DNA from: an uncultured Clostridia bacterium | Lineage (GTDB): Bacteria; Bacillota; Clostridia; TANB77; CAG-508 | Direction: 5' to 3' | Length of the DNA stretch: 64,000 bases | Assembly: GCA_944389125.1 (NCBI GenBank) | Contig: CALXLF010000005.1 | Span: 1 to 64,000, forward strand | In this document: positions 9,321-17,857 of the stretch, piece by piece | Numbering within the stretch: the stretch's first letter is position 1 | Layout of the letters: every line of letters begins with the position of its first letter | The notes under the pieces: generated by a model | Told to the model about the DNA's origin: nothing | The model's database searches: none | What the model saw: the letters and a program-made list of their open reading frames with translations, nothing else | Program-made: the position numbers and the translations under genes

Positions 9321-9458
9321 AATAAAATTCCTTCCTAATTTTTTAATATATTACATTAAAAAATTGATTAGAATTAAAAGCAAAATGAAATTGTAAATAA
9401 AAAAGCAATTTCATATTACTTTAAACTTAGTATATCCATATTAAAAATAAATATTCTA

Positions 9459-9487
9459 TTTACAAATCATTCGAAATATTGTATTAT
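9459..9487 (+). promoter_or_regulatory. Promoter of metK
   Basis: TTTACA (9459-9464), a 17-nt spacer and TATTAT (9482-9487) lie about 30 nt before the metK start. No SAM riboswitch or T-box is visible upstream. Confidence 0.65.
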
Positions 9488-9516
9488 GTTTGTAGAAAAG
9501 AGGAGGATTATTTTTT

Positions 9517-10659
9517 ATGAAAAAGTTATTTACATCAGAAAGCGTTACAGAAGGACATCCAGATAAGCTTTGTGATTATATTTCAGATAGTGTTTTAGAT
9601 GAATTTTTAAAGTTAGATCCTAATGCTAGAGTTGCATGCGAAACTGTTGCTGGTAAAAATATTATTTTTATAACAGGAGAAATTTCTTCTTCAGCAGAAG
9701 TTGATATTGAACAAGTGGTAAGAAATGCAATAAAAGAAGTTGGATTTGATAATAGTGAAACTGATATAGATTATAGAACTTGCAGGGTTATGATTAATAT
9801 TTCAAAACAATCTCCAGATATTGCTATTGGGGTTGATAAATCTTATGAAGATAAAAATGGAGAAAATATAGATTCAGAAGGTGCTGGAGATCAAGGCTTG
9901 ATGTTTGGTTTTGCAATAAATGAAACAGAAGATTTAATGCCAATGCCAATTTATTTAGCACATAAATTATCGAAAAGATTAACAGATGTTAGAAAATCTG
10001 GAGAAATTAGTTATATAAGACCAGATGGAAAAGTTCAAGTAACTGTAGAATATGATGATGAAAAGCCTAAAAGAGTTGACACAGTTGTTGTATCAACACA
10101 GCATAACTCAGATTCTGATTTAGATGTATTAAAAAAGGATATCAAAGAAAAAGTTATAAATTATGTTATACCTTCAAATTTATTAGACGAAAATACTAAG
10201 TATTATATTAATCCAACAGGAAGATTTGTTATCGGAGGCCCATTAGGAGATAGCGGACTTACTGGTAGAAAAATAATTGTTGATACATATGGTGGATTTA
10301 GTCGTCATGGAGGAGGAGCTTTTTCTGGCAAAGACCCTAGTAAAGTTGATAGATCAGCTTCTTATATGGCAAGATATATTGCTAAAAATATTGTGGCAAA
10401 TGGATATGCATCTAAATGTGAAATTCAGTTTTCTTATGCAATAGGCGTGGCAAAGCCAGTATCTGTATATGTTGATACTTTTGGAACAAATACAATTCCG
10501 GAAGAAGAGATTATCTCAAAAGTTTTAAAAAAATTTGATTTAACTCCAACTGGAATTATTAAAACTTTAGATTTAAAAAAGCCTATATATAGAAAAACAA
10601 CTAATTATGGACATTTTGGTAAGAAAGATTTGCCATGGGAACAGATTATTAAATTTTAA
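9517..10659 (+). CDS. metK: S-adenosylmethionine synthetase
   Basis: A full-length 380-residue MetK that makes SAM from ATP and methionine in the cytosol. Motifs seen are [16 protein letters not shown] at the N-terminus, the [12 protein letters not shown] hexapeptide region, [17 protein letters not shown] and the P-loop-like [17 protein letters not shown]. The start has GAGGAGG. It is monocistronic, with its own promoter. Its ATC-GGA and AGC-GGA junctions are ordinary codon boundaries and not shift sites. Confidence 0.98.
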   Translation: MKKLFTSESVTEGHPDKLCDYISDSVLDEFLKLDPNARVACETVAGKNIIFITGEISSSAEVDIEQVVRNAIKEVGFDNSETDIDYRTCRVMINISKQSPDIAIGVDKSYEDKNGENIDSEGAGDQGLMFGFAINETEDLMPMPIYLAHKLSKRLTDVRKSGEISYIRPDGKVQVTVEYDDEKPKRVDTVVVSTQHNSDSDLDVLKKDIKEKVINYVIPSNLLDENTKYYINPTGRFVIGGPLGDSGLTGRKIIVDTYGGFSRHGGGAFSGKDPSKVDRSASYMARYIAKNIVANGYASKCEIQFSYAIGVAKPVSVYVDTFGTNTIPEEEIISKVLKKFDLTPTGIIKTLDLKKPIYRKTTNYGHFGKKDLPWEQIIKF

Positions 10660-10666
10660 TTTTTTG

Positions 10667-10699
10667 AATGGGACATGGGGACGGTTCTCTTGTCCCATT
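10667..10699. repeat. Hairpin repeat, GGGACA...TGTCCC family
   Basis: A 9-bp stem AATGGGACA/TGTCCCATT encloses GGGGACGGTTCT. Degenerate relatives occur at 18688-18717 and 48811-48861. It lies just after metK and lacks a clear T run. Confidence 0.6.
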
Positions 10700-10748
10700 A
10701 ATTGAGTTTAAGATTGAGCATTTTGAATTAGTTTTGTGCTATGGAGCC

Positions 10749-10944
10749 AGTTTTATGAATGTTTATATTTTTCTTCTGTTTCGCTCCTCGGCTTCCTCGT
10801 GTTTTAACAAATTCTAATTAAACCTGATACGGTCTCCCATTTGATAAATCAAATGCCCCTCATCCGGTTTAATAAGAATTCGTAAAACCCACTCAGGGCG
10901 CATTCGTCGTTACACTACAGAAAAATATAAACATTCATAAAACT
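10749..10944. repeat. Large imperfect palindromic element (about 196 nt)
   Basis: The outer arms AGTTTTATGAATGTTTATA... and their complement ending at 10944 match over about 26 nt. Inner arms (TTTTAACAAATTCTAATTAAACC against the complement of 10868-10888) and a central hairpin near 10840-10856 complete it. The unpaired internal stretches are GC-richer (CGCTCCTCGGCTTCCTCG). It has no open frame. It could be a MITE-like element or a structured RNA, and it differs from simple terminators by its length. Confidence 0.7.
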
Positions 10945-10982
10945 TAGTGTCTGCCCATAATCAAATAATATAAAATGAAAGA

Positions 10983-11034
10983 ATAAAATAAAGCGAAAAT
11001 TCTAGGTTTCACCGGAATTTTCGCTTTATTTTAT
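10983..11034. terminator. Bidirectional terminator
   Basis: A long stem AATAAAATAAAGCGAAAATT/AATTTTCGCTTTATTTTATT lies directly after the stop of the minus-strand CmpB-like gene, with A/T runs on both sides. Confidence 0.75.
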
Positions 11035-11810
11035 TCTGTATTTTCAGAAAACACTTGAACATAATATGTTTTTTCCATATTGTATAATTCTGCAATAGAT
11101 GTATTATTATATTTTGTCCCTGCAATTTGCATATTTGGATATGTTAGTACCATGTTCTTTTCTGAAAATAGTTCATTTTCAATAATTGCTGATGAATATT
11201 CTCCTGATTTTATATCTAAATCAAAGTCATTTATTATTTTTGCATAAAATGATTTTAGAGCAATAGTAGTTATTCCTGCATCAAAGATTAAAAATCCCAT
11301 AACTAAAATAACAGATATTTTTAATATATTAATATCTATTTTACTTTTTAAATAATATAAAAGTTTATCAAATAGTGGATTTACATATTTTATTAAAATT
11401 ACACCTAAAATTCCCCACATAACAGCAAAATAAAGGCATGTTCTGCCATTTATACTAAGAGTCATTCCAGTATAATCCCACCATTTAAAATGAAAGATTT
11501 TTTCACAAATATAGCTCATTAAATATTCGCTTATAGTTCCTATTAAGCAACTAGCTAAGAAAAGTCTGAATGGTTTATCTTTTAAACTTGATAAAAATGT
11601 TATCATTAAACAGGCACCTATTCCGTAAATTATACAAAAAGGTCCAAATAAAAAACTCTGCCTACTTTCAATAACTCCTTTAGACCAAAGCCCAAATCCA
11701 GTTTCTAAAAGACATCCAATAAAACTATAAAATATAAAATAGCAACATGTTTGCCAGATATTAAATTTAATAATTTTTTTATGCTCTTTTAATTCTATAA
11801 TATTTTCCAT
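11031..11810 (-). CDS. Putative ABC-transporter-type membrane protein, CmpB/DUF1113-like
   Basis: A 259-residue multi-pass protein with about six hydrophobic segments (for example CCYFIFYSFIGCLLETGFGL and IIYGIGACLMITFL). The motif FYSFIGCLLETG near the N-terminus and the spacing WWDYTGMTLSINGRTCL match the PF06541 (putative ABC transporter permease, CmpB) family. The function of that family is not established. The start at 11810 lies inside a 48-bp sequence duplicated at 13122-13169. No strong ribosome site is visible. It is divergent from the unknown gene at 12027. Confidence 0.8.
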   Translation of the reverse strand: MENIIELKEHKKIIKFNIWQTCCYFIFYSFIGCLLETGFGLWSKGVIESRQSFLFGPFCIIYGIGACLMITFLSSLKDKPFRLFLASCLIGTISEYLMSYICEKIFHFKWWDYTGMTLSINGRTCLYFAVMWGILGVILIKYVNPLFDKLLYYLKSKIDINILKISVILVMGFLIFDAGITTIALKSFYAKIINDFDLDIKSGEYSSAIIENELFSEKNMVLTYPNMQIAGTKYNNTSIAELYNMEKTYYVQVFSENTE

Positions 11811-11848
11811 GAAATTATTATTAACGAAAAAGGCTTTTTTATACTAAA
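11801..11848. repeat. 48-bp direct repeat, copy 1
   Basis: It matches 13122-13169 in the same orientation at all but two positions. It contains the start codon and upstream leader of the minus-strand CmpB-like gene. The two copies flank the gene at 12027-13025. Confidence 0.85.
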
Positions 11849-11915
11849 GATAGAGTGAAAAATACAAAGATTTAGAATCTATCGTAGATTAAACACAAAA
11901 TAAATAAAAAGTATT

Positions 11916-11950
11916 TTTGTATTACAAATAAAATAAATTTGTATTACAAA
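11916..11950. promoter_or_regulatory. Pair of identical palindromes, likely operator
   Basis: The 13-mer TTTGTATTACAAA occurs at 11916-11928 and again at 11938-11950, 22 bp apart (two helical turns) and just upstream of the -35 at 11963. The layout suggests two sites for a dimeric regulator in the divergent promoter region. Confidence 0.55.
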
Positions 11951-11962
11951 AAAGTACAATTA

Positions 11963-11991
11963 TTGAAAAGAAATATGTTCTATGAGATAAT
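11963..11991 (+). promoter_or_regulatory. Promoter of the gene at 12027
   Basis: TTGAAA (11963-11968), a 17-nt spacer and GATAAT (11986-11991) are followed by a GGGGGAG ribosome site. Confidence 0.6.
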
Positions 11992-12026
11992 ACAAATGTA
12001 TTTTTATATTTGGGGGAGAAAATAAA

Positions 12027-13025
12027 ATGTTATATGATTATCAAAAATTAAAAGAAATTCTTGTAAAAAAAGGTGCTGATGCTAAATTATTTGATATGCC
12101 TGCAATTAAAGAAAGACTATTGAAACAAGATATTTCTCCTGATGATATTACTATAAATGCTGACGGTACTTTTAATTTTGGAAATTGTATTATGCAAAAA
12201 AAGAAAATTGAAAAAGAAGAAACAGAAAGTGTTTATCATCATGAAGTTGATGATTATGGAGTAGATGTGTCATATTTTTCCAATGAAAAGAAAAAAGTTG
12301 AACATGACGTAATAGGAATAGTAGAATATGAAGAAGTTATAAACTATGCAGATGCAGCATTAGATGCGCCTTTTAGTATTGATGCAGATTATGAATCAGA
12401 ATATAAACAAATGATGGCATTATTAACTTATGTTGATAGTGATGGAATAGAAATAGAAACACAACTAATTGATAATGAACCATTTGTTAAGGGACAATTA
12501 GAAAAAGGAAAATTAGGTCTAAAATCTTTTGAAGATAGGCAGGATTTAGTATCAAAAAAGATCATTAGAGAAGATGGATTAATAACTGAAAAAATTTTAA
12601 CAGATAGAGTATCAATATTTTTTGGTAAAGAAAGTCAATTTTATGATAATGGAAGATGGAATATAGATTTAACTGAAACACCTAGTATGGGTACTAGAGA
12701 AGGAAGAAAACCAGGTGCTGTAATTTCTAGGTATGAAGCTAATTCACAAGAAATTTTAAGAAAATATCCTCAATTAAAAAGTGCTGTAGCCAAAAGAAAA
12801 GAAGAATTAATTACACAAATAGATGAAAGAACATTATCATTAATTTCAACATTAGAAAGTGATAATGAAAAATTGCAAAAAATGTTGAAAAAAACTCTTA
12901 CTTTTGCAGAAACAGTTAGAAACAGTATTGTTGGCAAAATATTTTTTGGAAGAAAGGGAAAAGAATTACTTGGAGAACAAATTAAAGATGCAAAAAAATT
13001 GCCAGAAGTGCCAGAAAATAGATAG
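12027..13025 (+). CDS. Hypothetical protein, no family recognised
   Basis: This 332-residue soluble, acidic protein matches nothing I know. It begins MLYDYQKLKEILVKKGADAK, has a central Glu/Asp-rich part, a segment IIREDGLITEKILTDRVSIFF, and ends in a helical, coiled-coil-like stretch (about 250-300, TLSLISTLESDNEKLQKMLKK). There is no signal peptide or membrane helix. It has its own promoter with paired palindromes, and 48-bp direct repeats flank it. Together these make it look like an independently acquired or duplicated unit. Codon use is native (AGA for Arg, no CGG). Confidence 0.7.
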   Translation: MLYDYQKLKEILVKKGADAKLFDMPAIKERLLKQDISPDDITINADGTFNFGNCIMQKKKIEKEETESVYHHEVDDYGVDVSYFSNEKKKVEHDVIGIVEYEEVINYADAALDAPFSIDADYESEYKQMMALLTYVDSDGIEIETQLIDNEPFVKGQLEKGKLGLKSFEDRQDLVSKKIIREDGLITEKILTDRVSIFFGKESQFYDNGRWNIDLTETPSMGTREGRKPGAVISRYEANSQEILRKYPQLKSAVAKRKEELITQIDERTLSLISTLESDNEKLQKMLKKTLTFAETVRNSIVGKIFFGRKGKELLGEQIKDAKKLPEVPENR

Positions 13026-13121
13026 ATAAATAAATTAATTATTAAAAAATAAAAAGTTAGTATATAAACTAAGGCTAAAAAGTATGTAATTTTGGATTAG
13101 TTTAAACTAGCTTTTATTTTA

Positions 13122-13169
13122 TATTTTCCATGAAATTATTATTGACGAAAATGGCTTTTTTATACTAAA
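13122..13169. repeat. 48-bp direct repeat, copy 2
   Basis: This near-exact copy of 11801-11848 has only two mismatches. On the minus strand it still encodes the first codons of the CmpB-like protein (Met-Glu-Asn-Ile) and then Lys-stop, so it is a leader or start copy without the gene. Confidence 0.85.
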
Positions 13170-13191
13170 ATAAATGCATAGAGGTGAAAAA

Positions 13192-14064
13192 ATGCAGAAA
13201 ATAATTGTTCCCAAAAAATATGATAATAAAAATTTAACAGTTTTTATATTAGATAGTTTTCCAAATCTTAGTCAAAATTTTTTATATAAGGCTTTAAGAC
13301 AAAAAGATATTAAGATAAATGGAAAAAGAGTTAAAGAAAATACTAAAGTTTGTGAAAATGATTTAATAGAAGTTTTTATTTCAGATGAATTTCTTTTTGG
13401 AAAACATGAGCTAAAAGTAGTTTATGAAGATGATAATATTTTAGCAATTGATAAAGAACAAGAAATTTCAGTAACAGACGAAGCAGGAGTAAATGGAATG
13501 ACTTTAACAAAATTAGTAAAAGAAAAATATGGAAAAAATCTAGAACCTTGTCATAGATTAGATAGAAATACAAGAGGAATAGTTTTATTTGCTAAAAATG
13601 AAGAAGCCTTAAAAATACTTTTTGATAAATTTAAGAATCATGAAATTGAAAAGCATTATATTGCAAAAGTTTATGGAATTCCAAAAGAAAGCCATAAAAT
13701 TTTAAAAGATTTTCTTTTTAAAGATTCTAAGAAAAATAAAGTATACATTTCAAGTACTAAAAAAACTGGATATCAAGAGATAATAACAGAATATACAGTC
13801 TTAGAAGAAAATAAAGAGGAGAATACAAGTATTTTAGATATTAATTTACATACAGGAAGAACACATCAAATTAGAGCGCATTTATCATACATAGGATATC
13901 CAATAATAGGTGATGGAAAGTATGGTAGTAATAAGATAAATAAAAAATTTAATGAGAGTAAGCAAAATTTAATATCATATAAATTGATTTTTAAATTTAC
14001 AAAACCAAGCGGAATATTAGATTATTTGAATGGTTTAGAACTAAAAATCTCAAAAAATACTTGA
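13192..14064 (+). CDS. RluA-family pseudouridine synthase with S4 domain
   Basis: The protein has 290 residues when started at ATG 13192, which lies 7 nt past GAGGTG; an upstream in-frame ATG at 13174 lacks a site. An S4-like RNA-binding segment (about 15-60, LYKALRQKDIKINGKRVKEN) precedes the RluA catalytic domain with CHRLDRNTRGIVLFAK, in which the Asp is the catalytic residue, and INLHTGRTHQIRAHLSYIG. It isomerises uridines in 23S rRNA or tRNA; the exact target cannot be read from the sequence. Confidence 0.9.
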   Translation: MQKIIVPKKYDNKNLTVFILDSFPNLSQNFLYKALRQKDIKINGKRVKENTKVCENDLIEVFISDEFLFGKHELKVVYEDDNILAIDKEQEISVTDEAGVNGMTLTKLVKEKYGKNLEPCHRLDRNTRGIVLFAKNEEALKILFDKFKNHEIEKHYIAKVYGIPKESHKILKDFLFKDSKKNKVYISSTKKTGYQEIITEYTVLEENKEENTSILDINLHTGRTHQIRAHLSYIGYPIIGDGKYGSNKINKKFNESKQNLISYKLIFKFTKPSGILDYLNGLELKISKNT

Positions 14065-14089
14065 CAAATGAAATAAAAAGTAGTATTAT
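14061..14089 (+). promoter_or_regulatory. Strong promoter of the infC operon
   Basis: Consensus TTGACA (14061-14066), a 17-nt spacer and TATTAT (14084-14089). It overlaps the end of the pseudouridine synthase gene. Confidence 0.85.
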
Positions 14090-14095
14090 ATTTGT

Positions 14096-14225
14096 GTTTT
14101 AAGAAGAAATTAGTTCTCACCTTATTCTAATTATGGTTATAAGGTTAATAATTCAATATATAAAATTTGGATTTATTTTTGTGTGAGAAAATTTGGCTTC
14201 TTAAAACAAGTCAAATTTTTTATTT
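14096..14225 (+). promoter_or_regulatory. L20-type leader with alternative terminator
   Basis: In the untranslated leader, GTTTTAAGAAG (14096-14106) pairs with CTTCTTAAAAC (14197-14207) and TTCTCAC (14114-14120) pairs with GTGAGAA (14183-14189). The alternative fold AAATTTGGCTT/AAGTCAAATTT (14189-14199/14208-14218), followed by T residues, is an intrinsic terminator. The two folds share bases and exclude each other, as in Firmicute L20 leaders, where free L20 promotes termination (established for Bacillus; inferred here). Confidence 0.8.
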
Positions 14226-14278
14226 TTATAGCGAAATTTTTATAAATGAAATTTGAAATTTCGCAGAGGAGGTTTATT

Positions 14279-14785
14279 ATTAAACAGGAATTACCAATTA
14301 ACAGACAAATTAGAGAAAAAGAAGTTCAAGTAATTAGTGAGAACGGAGAGAAAATTGGTGTTATGCCAATAGATGAAGCGTTAGCTAAAGCGGAAGAAAG
14401 AGATTTAGATCTAGTTTTAGTTGCTCCAAATGCAAAACCAGCAGTTTGCAAAATTATGAATTATGGAAAGTATAAATTTGAGCAAGCTAAAAAAGAAAAA
14501 GAATCTAGAAAAAATCAAAAAACAGCTGAATTAAAAGAAATTAGAGTTACTCCAAATATTGGAGCACATGATTTTGAATTTAAATCTAGAAATGCTAGAA
14601 ATTTCTTGGAATCTGGTAATAAAGTTAAATTTACTTTAAGATTTAGAGGAAGAGAATTAAATAATATAAAAGCAGGTGAAGATATATTAAATAGATTTAT
14701 AGAGGATTTATCTGATATAGCTTCTCCAGAGAAAAAACCTTTATTGGAAGGAAAATCAATGTACATAATTTTGAGTAAGAAATAG
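14279..14785 (+). CDS. infC: Translation initiation factor IF-3, ATT start
   Basis: IF3 binds the 30S subunit and proofreads initiation codons. AGGAGG at 14267-14272 is followed by TTT ATT ATT AAA CAG. The second ATT (14279) lies 6 nt from the site and gives a 168-residue protein with normal IF3 start INRQIREKEVQVI near the N-terminus. An ATG at 14246 is in frame, but the ribosome site lies inside that extension, so ATG is unlikely. Non-AUG starts in infC are the known basis of IF3 autoregulation. Motifs include APNAKPAVCKIMNYGKYK and LRFRGRE. First gene of the operon with rpmI and rplT. Confidence 0.93.
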   Translation: MKQELPINRQIREKEVQVISENGEKIGVMPIDEALAKAEERDLDLVLVAPNAKPAVCKIMNYGKYKFEQAKKEKESRKNQKTAELKEIRVTPNIGAHDFEFKSRNARNFLESGNKVKFTLRFRGRELNNIKAGEDILNRFIEDLSDIASPEKKPLLEGKSMYIILSKK

Positions 14786-14797
14786 GAGGAGGACATT

Positions 14798-14998
14798 ATG
14801 CCAAAATTAAAAACTAACAAAGCTGCAAGTAAAAGATATGGATTTACTGGTGGCGGAAAAATCAAAAGAACTAAAGCTAATAGAAGACATTTATTAGCAA
14901 ATAAAACAAAAAGACAAAAAATGACAGCTAGAGTACAAGATGGTTTAGCAAGTAAAACATGTGAAAATACAATTAAAAAATTGTTACCATACAGTTAA
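14798..14998 (+). CDS. rpmI: 50S ribosomal protein L35
   Basis: A 66-residue basic protein beginning [15 protein letters not shown], with the usual [16 protein letters not shown] core. It lies 12 bp after infC with GGAGGAGG upstream and belongs to the conserved infC-rpmI-rplT operon. Confidence 0.98.
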   Translation: MPKLKTNKAASKRYGFTGGGKIKRTKANRRHLLANKTKRQKMTARVQDGLASKTCENTIKKLLPYS

Positions 14999-15035
14999 TA
15001 CTTTAGAAAGATTGAATGTAAGGAGGAAATAAATA

Positions 15036-15386
15036 ATGGCAAGAGTAAAAACAGCTAGAACTACAAGAGCTAGACATAAAAAAGTTATAAAACAAGCAAA
15101 AGGTTATTATGGTGCAAAACATTATAGATATAGAAATGCTAAACAAGCAGTTATGAAATCTGGAATGTATGCATATGTTGGAAGAAAAGACAGAAAGAGT
15201 AACTTTAGAAAATTATGGATTACTAGAATAAATGCTGCTGCAAGAGCAAATGGTATGACATATAGTACTCTAATTGCTGGTCTTAAAAAAGCTAATGTTG
15301 TTATTAATAGAAAAATGTTAGCAGAGCTTGCAGTATCTGATAGCGAAGCATTTTCTGAAATTGCAAAAATCGCTAAAAATGCATAA
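15036..15386 (+). CDS. rplT: 50S ribosomal protein L20
   Basis: A 116-residue basic protein with the L20 signatures [16 protein letters not shown] and [16 protein letters not shown] text (here [17 protein letters not shown]). It assembles early on 23S rRNA and is the presumed ligand of the leader at 14096-14225. AGGAGG precedes it, and a terminator follows 11 nt after the stop. Confidence 0.98.
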   Translation: MARVKTARTTRARHKKVIKQAKGYYGAKHYRYRNAKQAVMKSGMYAYVGRKDRKSNFRKLWITRINAAARANGMTYSTLIAGLKKANVVINRKMLAELAVSDSEAFSEIAKIAKNA

Positions 15387-15397
15387 ATAAAAAAACT

Positions 15398-15427
15398 AAT
15401 GGTGCAAGAATATTTGCACCATTTTTT
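15398..15427 (+). terminator. Terminator of infC-rpmI-rplT
   Basis: The 10-bp stem AATGGTGCAA/TTGCACCATT is followed by T residues. Confidence 0.9.
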
Positions 15428-15483
15428 AACATATAAGAAATTACATTTAAAATATTAATATTTTAAAGTAAAAAGAGGTGCAC

Positions 15484-16170
15484 ATGAAAAAGAAAAAAAA
15501 TTTAAAAATTGTTATTTTAATAATTGCTATAATACTTTTAGTCATAATTGGAATTTTGATATATAAGCAATTTTGGATTAATAAATTTAAAAAAATACTT
15601 AAAGAAAATGATTCATCTAATTATGAACTAGTCCAAACAGATGGCATAACTACTTCAACTGTTAAAGTTTATGAAGATATCTATACTTATGAAGATGAAA
15701 ATAATTTTATATGGATAAGTGAAACAGAAAATCTTAGAGTTATTATGGATAAAGTTAATAAATCAGCAATTATAACAGAAAATTCTGAAAGTGCTTTAAA
15801 GGTTGGAAGTCTTAATTCAACATATTTAGATTATTTCGATAATGATACTATGAAATTTAAATATTTAGGAAAAGAAGATTCTTTTTATAAACTTCAATTT
15901 GAAAATAAGAGTACAGGAAATATTACTATTTTTTATATGAATATAGATACTGGAATTATTGAGAAAATAGAAGATATATTTAATGGAGCTCAAAATAATT
16001 ATGAAATTAAAGTTAAATTTGATTGTGTAACTTCTGATGATGTTGCATATCCAGATTTAGCAGAATATGATATTGGAGTATCTTCAAGTACTGTGCCTAC
16101 AGAAGAATCTAGCGAAGATTATGAAAGAGAAGTAGTAGATGATGGAAATACAGTAATTGAAAATAATTAA
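15484..16170 (+). CDS. Membrane-anchored protein of unknown function
   Basis: The protein has 228 residues. ATG 15484 follows AGAGG by 5 nt; an in-frame GTG two codons earlier overlaps the site and is unlikely. One membrane helix (about 8-28) precedes an extracytoplasmic domain with no motif I recognise, and the tail is Ser/Glu-rich (SSSTVPTEESSEDYE). It stands directly upstream of the metal-transport genes and could be co-transcribed, but no link in function is visible. Confidence 0.65.
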   Translation: MKKKKNLKIVILIIAIILLVIIGILIYKQFWINKFKKILKENDSSNYELVQTDGITTSTVKVYEDIYTYEDENNFIWISETENLRVIMDKVNKSAIITENSESALKVGSLNSTYLDYFDNDTMKFKYLGKEDSFYKLQFENKSTGNITIFYMNIDTGIIEKIEDIFNGAQNNYEIKVKFDCVTSDDVAYPDLAEYDIGVSSSTVPTEESSEDYEREVVDDGNTVIENN

Positions 16171-16186
16171 TAAATTGGGAGAAAGT

Positions 16187-17158
16187 ATGAAAAAAAGAGT
16201 TTTTACAATTTTAATTTGTTATATATTTTTAGTATTATGTGTTATTGGTGCTATTAAGATATTTAGTACTGAAGAGCCAAAAGATGCAAATAAAATTCAA
16301 GTAATTGCAACAATATTTCCTAATTATGATTTTGTAAAACAAATTGGTGGAGATAAAGTTCAAGTTACTTTACTTTTAAATTCAGGTGTTGATAGTCATA
16401 CTTATGAACCTAGTGTTAAAGATATGAAAAATATATCAGATAGTGATCTTTTTGTTTATACAGGAACTACTTCAGAACCTTGGGCAAAAGAGATTATAAA
16501 TGGTTTAGAAAACAGCAATTGCGAAATCGTGGATAGTTCTAAAAATATAGAATTAATAGAATCTGAAAAATTTGCTGAAGAGTATAATGCATTAAATATG
16601 TCTTCACATGAACATTCTGAAGAAGAATTAGAAGAATATGAATATGATGGACATATTTGGCTTAATCCACAAAATGCAATAAAAATGGTAGATACAATTT
16701 GTGAGGCTTTATGTGAATATGATAAGGCAAATTCAGATTATTATAGACAAAATGCTGAAAATTACAAGAATGAAATTCAAAAACTTGATTCTGATATAGA
16801 AAAAGCAATGCAAAATTTAGATTCTAATGTTTTAGTTTTTGGCGGAGAGTTTGCTTATTCATATTTTATTTCAAGATATAATTTGAAATATGTAAGTGTT
16901 TATACATCATGCGGAGAAGAGGCAGAACCTAGTGTTCAGGATGTAAGAAATGTTATAGATTATATAAATAAAAATAATGTTAAAAAAGTTTTTTATGAAG
17001 AATTATCTGAGGGAACTGTTGCTAAGATGATTTCAGAAGAAACTGATGCAGAGCCTGTAGTTTTTTATACACTTCATAATGTTTCTACAGATGAAATTAA
17101 AGCAGGAGCAAATTATGTAAGCATTATGAGAAAAAATTTAGAAAATATTACCAAATAG
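16187..17158 (+). CDS. Metal (Mn/Zn-type) ABC transporter substrate-binding protein
   Basis: The protein has 323 residues from ATG 16187, preceded by GGGAGA. An N-terminal membrane helix replaces a clear lipobox (VLC lacks the usual small residue before Cys). Cluster A-I motifs are present: DSHTYEPSVKDM (first His ligand), a Glu/His-rich loop (SSHEHSEEELEEYEYDG), GHIWLNPQNA (second His), and FGGEFAYSYF, where Glu stands in the third-ligand position as in Mn-type PsaA/MntC proteins instead of the His of ZnuA. This suggests Mn but does not prove it. The ATPase and permease genes follow. Confidence 0.88.
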   Translation: MKKRVFTILICYIFLVLCVIGAIKIFSTEEPKDANKIQVIATIFPNYDFVKQIGGDKVQVTLLLNSGVDSHTYEPSVKDMKNISDSDLFVYTGTTSEPWAKEIINGLENSNCEIVDSSKNIELIESEKFAEEYNALNMSSHEHSEEELEEYEYDGHIWLNPQNAIKMVDTICEALCEYDKANSDYYRQNAENYKNEIQKLDSDIEKAMQNLDSNVLVFGGEFAYSYFISRYNLKYVSVYTSCGEEAEPSVQDVRNVIDYINKNNVKKVFYEELSEGTVAKMISEETDAEPVVFYTLHNVSTDEIKAGANYVSIMRKNLENITK

Positions 17159-17172
17159 AAAGGATTAATTAA

Positions 17173-17838
17173 ATGATTTTAGAAGTAAAAAATTTACAAG
17201 TTTCATATAATAATCATATTGCTATTGAAAAAGTAAGTTTTAAAGTAAATCAAGGTGAATATGTTTGTCTTGTAGGTGAAAATGGGTCTGGTAAAAGTAC
17301 TCTAATAAAAACTATTATGGGATTAAAAAAGGAAAATAGAGGTGAAATTAAATTAAATTTGAGTCGTGATGAAATTTCATATTTAGAGCAAGGAGATTTA
17401 AAGAAAATTGATTTTCCTGCAACAGCTAAAGAAATTATAATGACAGGTGTTCAGAAACATAAAAAATTACCTTTTTATACAAAACAAGATAAAGAAAAGT
17501 TTAAAAAAGTTGTAGCTGATTTAAAAATAGAAAAAATTGTAAATAGAAGGATTGGAGATTTATCAGGTGGTCAAAAGCAAAGAGTATTACTTGCAAGAGC
17601 ATTAATTAGAGAACCAAAAATGATTATTTTAGATGAACCTGCAACTGGTCTTGATGTTAAAATTACAAGAGAATTATACAAAATTTTGGAAAAATTAAAC
17701 AAAGAACAAAATGTTACAATAATTATGGCAACACATGATTTAGATGAGTTAAAAACAATAAAACCTAGAATTATTTGTTTAGCTAAAACAATAAAATATG
17801 ATGGAGATTTTGAAAACTGGAAAGGAAATTTGGAATAA
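17173..17838 (+). CDS. Metal ABC transporter ATP-binding protein
   Basis: This 221-residue ATPase has Walker A GENGSGKST, signature LSGGQKQRVLLARAL, Walker B MIILDEPATGLD and an H-loop in ATHDLDEL. It lies 14 bp after the binding protein and 19 bp before the permease, a complete three-gene importer (ZnuABC/MntABC type). It energises uptake at the inner face of the membrane. Confidence 0.94.
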   Translation: MILEVKNLQVSYNNHIAIEKVSFKVNQGEYVCLVGENGSGKSTLIKTIMGLKKENRGEIKLNLSRDEISYLEQGDLKKIDFPATAKEIIMTGVQKHKKLPFYTKQDKEKFKKVVADLKIEKIVNRRIGDLSGGQKQRVLLARALIREPKMIILDEPATGLDVKITRELYKILEKLNKEQNVTIIMATHDLDELKTIKPRIICLAKTIKYDGDFENWKGNLE

Positions 17839-17857
17839 AGAAAGGATTTTATAAACA

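Noticed and set aside
9321..9516. SAM riboswitch before metK
   Set aside because: The leader after the promoter is only about 30 nt and shows no S-box-like structure.
10201..10260. CGG triplets in metK and many other genes as further shift sites
   Set aside because: They span codon boundaries (for example ATC-GGA, AGC-GGA, GGC-GGA, CCG-GAA, GCG-GTA). The zero frame gives the correct family sequence, so no skip is needed.
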